NCBI GenBank assembly: GCA_964615335.1
Contig: CAZTMT010000003.1
Span: forward strand, 1 to 64,000
DNA length: 64,000 nt
Reading direction: 5' to 3'
Source: HR10 sp964615335
GTDB taxonomy: Bacteria > Acidobacteriota > Blastocatellia > HR10
Shown: positions 60,214 through 64,000 of the stretch, in pieces
Layout of the letters: each line of letters starts with the position of its first letter
Numbering within the stretch: the first letter of the stretch is position 1
Notes under the pieces: generated by a model
Databases searched by the model: none
Told to the model about the DNA's origin: nothing
Seen by the model: only the letters and a program-made list of their open reading frames with translations
Translations under genes and position numbers: made by a program

Positions 60214-61668
60214 CTATCGAATGTTCAACTGCTGCAGCACGGGAGGGTTCGGTTCTTCGACCGCCAGAAGCGTGTGGCAGAGATCGCAGCTCTGGCTGAT
60301 CGCCTGTCCCTCTCGGCTCACATGCTGTTCATCATGACAGCGGAAGCATCCCGGGAACCGCGTGTGGCCGATGTTGTCCGGATATGTCCCCCAGGTCACT
60401 CTCATGGAGGGGAAGACGTTCCGGCGAAGGATGGCCGAGAGTTCGCGGATCGCCGCTTCGATCGCCTCGCGGCGAGAGCGGAGGAGATCGGGGTACTTCT
60501 GCTGATAGAAGGCGCGAACGCGGCGCGCGATCTCTTCCGATGCATTTCCCTGAGACTCGGCGGCCGCGCGCAGGACTTCGACGCCCAGCTTCTTGATGTA
60601 GGGGAGCGTGCGGTCTATGCGGCCCATCTCCAGAGCTTCATCCATCGCCTGATCCGGCAGCTTGAAGATGTGCGTCGGCCGATTGTGACAATCTATGCAG
60701 TCCATGACGCGGCGCTCGGCGCGAGCCAGTTGATCCGGGGTCAACGAAGCGTCCTGGGCGACGAACTCCTTCACCGTCCCATCGGCTTCGCGCACCTGCA
60801 CCCAGGGGATGATCTGCCGCTGCGCATCTGCCGCGATGTATGTCGTTTGTCGGCGCGGGTCAATGTGCCAACTGTGAATGCCCCTGTGGCCGGTGTTCCC
60901 CCCACCGATGTGCATGAGGAGCACGGTCTTGAGCGGCGTGTTCGCTTCATCCTCGGCGAAGCGGGTGATGACCTTCACCCGGTCTCCGGTGAATTTCTCC
61001 GGCCAATGGCATTGTTCGCACGTGTCGCGCGAGGGGCGCAGGTTCTCCACGGGCGTAGGGATCGGGCGCGAGTAGCTGTCCAGAAGCGTCGCGAAGACCT
61101 GGCCCACTCCCGAGAGTTTTGAGCGAACGAACCAGGGCGCTCCCGGACCGATATGACATTCGACGCATTTGACGCGCGAGTGCGGCGAGTTCAGATAGGC
61201 CGTGTATTCCGGCTCCATGACCGTATGACAGACCGTGCCGCAGAACTCGACCGAGTCCATGTAGGTCACCCCTTTATACGTCGTGAGCGAGAGGATGAGG
61301 AGATTGATGACAGTCAAAAGGCTCACGATCCCCGCTGTCCGGCGCACCGAGGCGCGATTGAAATCCAGGCGGGGATAGATCTCGCGCGGTGCGGGATTGG
61401 AGGGCCCTCCCTGTCTTCGCACGCGCCGCCGTTCCCAGTAGAGGCCAAGAGGGATCAAGAGGAGACCGAGGACGAAAACCCCGGGCAGGACGAGGAAAGC
61501 GACGATCCCCAGATAGGGCGTATCGTAGATGCCGAACGCGCTGAGGATCAGCAGGGCGATGATGAGCAGAGCGCTGATCGTCGCGAGAACGCCTCCGAGG
61601 GCCGTCAGCTCATTCCGACCGACCAGGCGCATCAAATCCCAGAACCAGAGACTCACCCGCGTGATCAT
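60214..61668 (-). CDS. NapC/NirT-type multihaem cytochrome, quinol dehydrogenase candidate
   Basis: A 484-residue protein with three N-terminal membrane segments (LGGVLATISALLIIALLILS, YLGIVAFLVLPGVFVLGLLL, VSLLTVINLLILSLTTY) and a periplasmic domain. Haem sites: an expanded CxxxCH (CGTVCH, in VEFCGTVCHTVMEPE), then CVECH, CEQCH, CIDCH, CFRCH and CDLCH. The first site with EYTAYLNSPHSRVKCVECH is the NapC/NrfH signature region. It would take electrons from quinol and pass them to the decahaem cytochrome. Its start overlaps the stop of the upstream gene by four bases. Confidence 0.92.
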   Translation of the reverse strand: MITRVSLWFWDLMRLVGRNELTALGGVLATISALLIIALLILSAFGIYDTPYLGIVAFLVLPGVFVLGLLLIPLGLYWERRRVRRQGGPSNPAPREIYPRLDFNRASVRRTAGIVSLLTVINLLILSLTTYKGVTYMDSVEFCGTVCHTVMEPEYTAYLNSPHSRVKCVECHIGPGAPWFVRSKLSGVGQVFATLLDSYSRPIPTPVENLRPSRDTCEQCHWPEKFTGDRVKVITRFAEDEANTPLKTVLLMHIGGGNTGHRGIHSWHIDPRRQTTYIAADAQRQIIPWVQVREADGTVKEFVAQDASLTPDQLARAERRVMDCIDCHNRPTHIFKLPDQAMDEALEMGRIDRTLPYIKKLGVEVLRAAAESQGNASEEIARRVRAFYQQKYPDLLRSRREAIEAAIRELSAILRRNVFPSMRVTWGTYPDNIGHTRFPGCFRCHDEQHVSREGQAISQSCDLCHTLLAVEEPNPPVLQQLNIR

Positions 61669-63791
61669 GCCGTTTCTCCCTCCGGATCATTCGAGGAGGA
61701 TGTTGTCTCCGAACGCACGCTCGACGGAGCCGGCGTCGCCTCCTGCGGGGAAGAGGACGGCGTTTCTTCCCCCGCGACAAGCGAAGGGGCAAGGCGCTCC
61801 TCTGCCGCGCGTGCCGCCATCAGGCGCTGATAATCAAGGGGATGCTCATGACGATACCAGCGATCCGAGACGCGCCCGTCGAGCCAAGCCCAATTCATCG
61901 GGTAGACGTCCGGATCGAAGAGAACGTGATAGAAGTGCCAGACCAGGATGGCGAGCGTCGCCAGAACCGCCTCGTAGAAATGGATCGTCAGGGCGACGTC
62001 CACGCTCCAGCCAGGAAGCCATCGCGTGGTCTGCGACTTGAACCACACCATGAGTCCCGTCACTCCCATGATGATCGTCCCCCAGACGACGGCCCAGTAC
62101 TCGAGCTTCTCGACGTAGCTGCACCGGTCAAAGAGCGGGCGCTGCGCGCTCAGGCCAAAGTAGTATCGCAGGTTTTGGACCAAATCGGTGAGGTCTTTCC
62201 GTCGCGGGCGCATATCGCGCCAGACCTGGCGTCCTTCGGCCGTGGCGAGGATGTAGACGAGATGATACGCTCCCAGACCCAGGAGCACCACGCCCGCCAC
62301 GCGATGGGCGATTCGACGGAACGCTTCGTGAGAACCCAGAAGCCAGGCGAGCCAAGAATCCGGATACTTCAGGGCGAATCCCGTGAGCACCAATGTGATG
62401 AAACTGGCCAGAAGAAGCATGTGTTGCACGCGTTGACTTCGGGTCAGGCGCAGGATCGAGCGCTCTTCGATCCGACGCCGCTCCAAGGCCTTCTTGCGCC
62501 AGATTGCGCCGTTATGCAGGAGCATCAGTCCAATGGTGAGGGCGATGAGCCCCAGGTAGAGGCGTCGCACCCAGTGCTTGAGAATGCTCCCGAGGTCTTC
62601 GGAGATCGGGACTTCGGCGTGAATCTTCACCCGCGCGAAGTTCTCGCTCGCTCCCGGATGGCACTGCCCGCACGTGCGCACGAGATTGGCCTTATGGATC
62701 GTCGAGCGGGGATCCGAGGACGGGAGGATGTTGTGCACGCCATGGCAACTGGCGCAGTTGGCGACGACGGTCGAGCCCAACCGGGACGCGCGCCCATGGT
62801 AGCTGTCCAAATATGTGCTCACGCGCCCTCCCGGCACGCCGAACTCTTGCGTCAGGCGAACTCCCTCGTGGCACCGTCCACATGTTGTGCGCGCCAGCGC
62901 CTGTTGAGCGACAGGAGAGGTCGGATCAATATGCGGCTTGATGAGGTGAATACCATGGCAATCCGTACATACCGGCGCGTTCCAGTTGCCGCGTCGGATC
63001 GCCTGACCGTGAATGCTCTGGAGGAATTCGTCCCGAATCGCCGTATGACACTGTCCGCATGTGAGCGGAACGTTGAATTTGAAGATAGGCGATTGGGGAT
63101 CGGCAGCCGAACGCACATCATGGCTGCGATGACAATCCGTGCACACGGCCGCGCGCAGGGAGCCCGCGGCGACAGCTCGCCCGTGCACGCTCTGCTGATA
63201 CGAGAAGAAGGGTTGCGTGCTGATGCCTGCTGGCTCCACGACAAATTGCACGCCGTGACACGCCCCGCAGGTCTGCGGGATGTTCGTATGATAGGTCTTC
63301 GATTGGGGGTCGCTCGAAGGCCGGATCGTGTGCGCGTCTCCGTGGCATTCCGCGCAGCGCGCGGCGCGAAAGCGCCCTTCGCGGACCGCCCGCGCGTGGA
63401 CGCTCTGCGCGTAGGCCTCTTCCACATCCGCGTGGCAGGGCGCGCAGGAGACTTTCTGCGGGGGAGGTTCATGAGGGTATCCCCGAACGTCGCTGTGGCA
63501 GCTCGTGCAGTCGAACGCCCCATGAACCGAAGCCTGAAAGGCGGATTCCGAGACGTGAACGCTCACGGTTCGACCGTTCACTTCTTTGGTCAGGTTCGGA
63601 TCGTTATGGCAAGCCAGGCATTCGGCTGACCCCATCGTATCGGCGCGAGGAGGTCTGGGGCGCGCGCTCTGCGCCTTCGCCCAGGAGCTGAGAAAGAGCA
63701 GCAGAAAAGAGAGGACGATCATTCCGTGCGCGCGCGAGATCTCTCCCGCGGTCCGCTGGCGTCGTTCTCGTTCTCCTGCGTTCCCTTTCAT
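61665..63791 (-). CDS. 11-haem c-type cytochrome fused to a cytochrome b-like membrane domain
   Basis: A protein of about 708 residues. After a signal (MIVLSFLLLFLSSWAKAQ) come eleven CxxCH motifs (CLACH, CTSCH, CAPCH, CAECH, CGACH, CTDCH, CGQCH, CTDCH, CGRCH, CASCH, CGQCH) with repeated SVHGRAV-type distal histidines. Then a membrane part of about five TM helices with paired histidines (LTIGLMLLHNG, VQHMLLLASF, RIAHRVAGVVLLGLGAYHLVY, LTIHFYEAVLATLAILVWHFYHVLF), like b-type subunits of formate dehydrogenase or b561. A Ser/Pro/Glu-rich tail ends it. It probably exchanges electrons between the quinone pool and periplasmic haems, and is the first gene of the operon. ATG 63791 was chosen; ATG 63722 at the signal peptide is also possible. 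Confidence 0.92.
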   Translation of the reverse strand: MKGNAGERERRQRTAGEISRAHGMIVLSFLLLFLSSWAKAQSARPRPPRADTMGSAECLACHNDPNLTKEVNGRTVSVHVSESAFQASVHGAFDCTSCHSDVRGYPHEPPPQKVSCAPCHADVEEAYAQSVHARAVREGRFRAARCAECHGDAHTIRPSSDPQSKTYHTNIPQTCGACHGVQFVVEPAGISTQPFFSYQQSVHGRAVAAGSLRAAVCTDCHRSHDVRSAADPQSPIFKFNVPLTCGQCHTAIRDEFLQSIHGQAIRRGNWNAPVCTDCHGIHLIKPHIDPTSPVAQQALARTTCGRCHEGVRLTQEFGVPGGRVSTYLDSYHGRASRLGSTVVANCASCHGVHNILPSSDPRSTIHKANLVRTCGQCHPGASENFARVKIHAEVPISEDLGSILKHWVRRLYLGLIALTIGLMLLHNGAIWRKKALERRRIEERSILRLTRSQRVQHMLLLASFITLVLTGFALKYPDSWLAWLLGSHEAFRRIAHRVAGVVLLGLGAYHLVYILATAEGRQVWRDMRPRRKDLTDLVQNLRYYFGLSAQRPLFDRCSYVEKLEYWAVVWGTIIMGVTGLMVWFKSQTTRWLPGWSVDVALTIHFYEAVLATLAILVWHFYHVLFDPDVYPMNWAWLDGRVSDRWYRHEHPLDYQRLMAARAAEERLAPSLVAGEETPSSSPQEATPAPSSVRSETTSSSNDPEGETA

Positions 63792-64000
63792 CGAATCAGC
63801 GCTCCAGAGTGCATGCAAACCATGTACCGCCGCCGGAGACTTCTTCCCCCTCGGCGCTATCACCTGCCAGATGCACTAGATGAACGGCTCGGCCTGCAAC
63901 ATCATACCGGCAAAAGACTGGGAGATTCCACCCACATTGGGGCTTTTGCACAGAATGGCTCCCTGTGGAAGTCGGAGAGGCCCTTGTGCTCCCAGGCGCG
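63792..64000. other. Upstream region of the cytochrome operon, no gene seen
   Basis: The right-hand 209 bases contain no supported gene. On the minus strand TATGAT (63906-63901) could be a -10 of the cytochrome operon, about 110 bases before the start, but no matching -35 is seen. Confidence 0.4.

Noticed and set aside
61842..63629. A 595-codon plus-strand frame opposite the 11-haem gene
   Set aside because: The minus strand carries eleven CxxCH motifs; the plus frame has no recognisable domain.

Overview
The window reads as a chromosomal stretch of a high-GC, didermic, respiring bacterium, most likely an Acidobacteriota member (Blastocatellia-like). This is an inference from gene content: an Oar-type TonB receptor with an N-terminal carboxypeptidase-regulatory-like domain, a VWFA-related secreted protein of the kind expanded in Acidobacteria, multihaem cytochromes with an MtrB-like barrel, and no 16S rRNA to settle it. 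Nearly every base is coding. Many genes overlap by 1-14 bases, and starts are often preceded by GGAGG-type ribosome binding sites.

Layout. 1-200: the leader-proximal end of a CRISPR array, with a near-consensus sigma70 promoter reading left into it; no cas genes are present. 797-14854: a glycan-utilisation locus. A membrane-spanning regulator (solute-binding-like periplasmic domain, one TM, cytoplasmic winged-helix-like domain) is followed on the minus strand by a secreted protein, an Oar-like TonB receptor, a GH3 beta-glucosidase, a GH144/PF10091 glucanase and a secreted metallo-beta-lactamase-fold protein with OB-like domains. 15110-21505: FmdB-like zinc ribbon, acyl-CoA carboxylase carboxyltransferase, an ABC-2 exporter, a cytochrome c and a GH37 trehalase. 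21555-25010: two copies of a composite repeat element in opposite orientation, flanking three small-to-medium genes including mannose-1-phosphate guanylyltransferase. 25165-33082: tRNA-Arg(CCG), threonine synthase, proC, M20 peptidase, GNAT, amidohydrolase, tRNA-Arg(TCG), rarA, DinB-like protein.

33100-48547: a TolC-like protein, a complete compact biotin operon (bioB-bioF-bioD-bioA), an aminotransferase, a BASS/arsenic-type transporter, and a seven-kb exporter block: an MsbA-like ABC exporter followed by HlyD, two ABC ATPases and two ABC-2 permeases (a YbhGFSR-like system with the ATPase split in two). 48557-55216: gamma-glutamyltransferase-like hydrolase, then a PspA/IM30 - membrane coiled-coil - AAA+ ATPase triad, then purD. 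55543-57087: VWFA-related secreted protein and a frameshifted Uma2-family remnant.

57137-63791: an electron-transfer operon transcribed leftward: an 11-haem protein fused to a cytochrome-b-like membrane domain, a NapC/NirT-type multihaem quinol dehydrogenase candidate, a DmsE/MtrA-like decahaem cytochrome and an MtrB/PioB-like outer-membrane barrel. Together these could carry electrons from the quinone pool across the outer membrane.

The observations I rate highest are the solute-binding/winged-helix regulator next to its glucan locus, the porin-cytochrome operon, the PspA-AAA triad, and the paired composite repeat elements. All functions are from reading the sequence; no database search was run.
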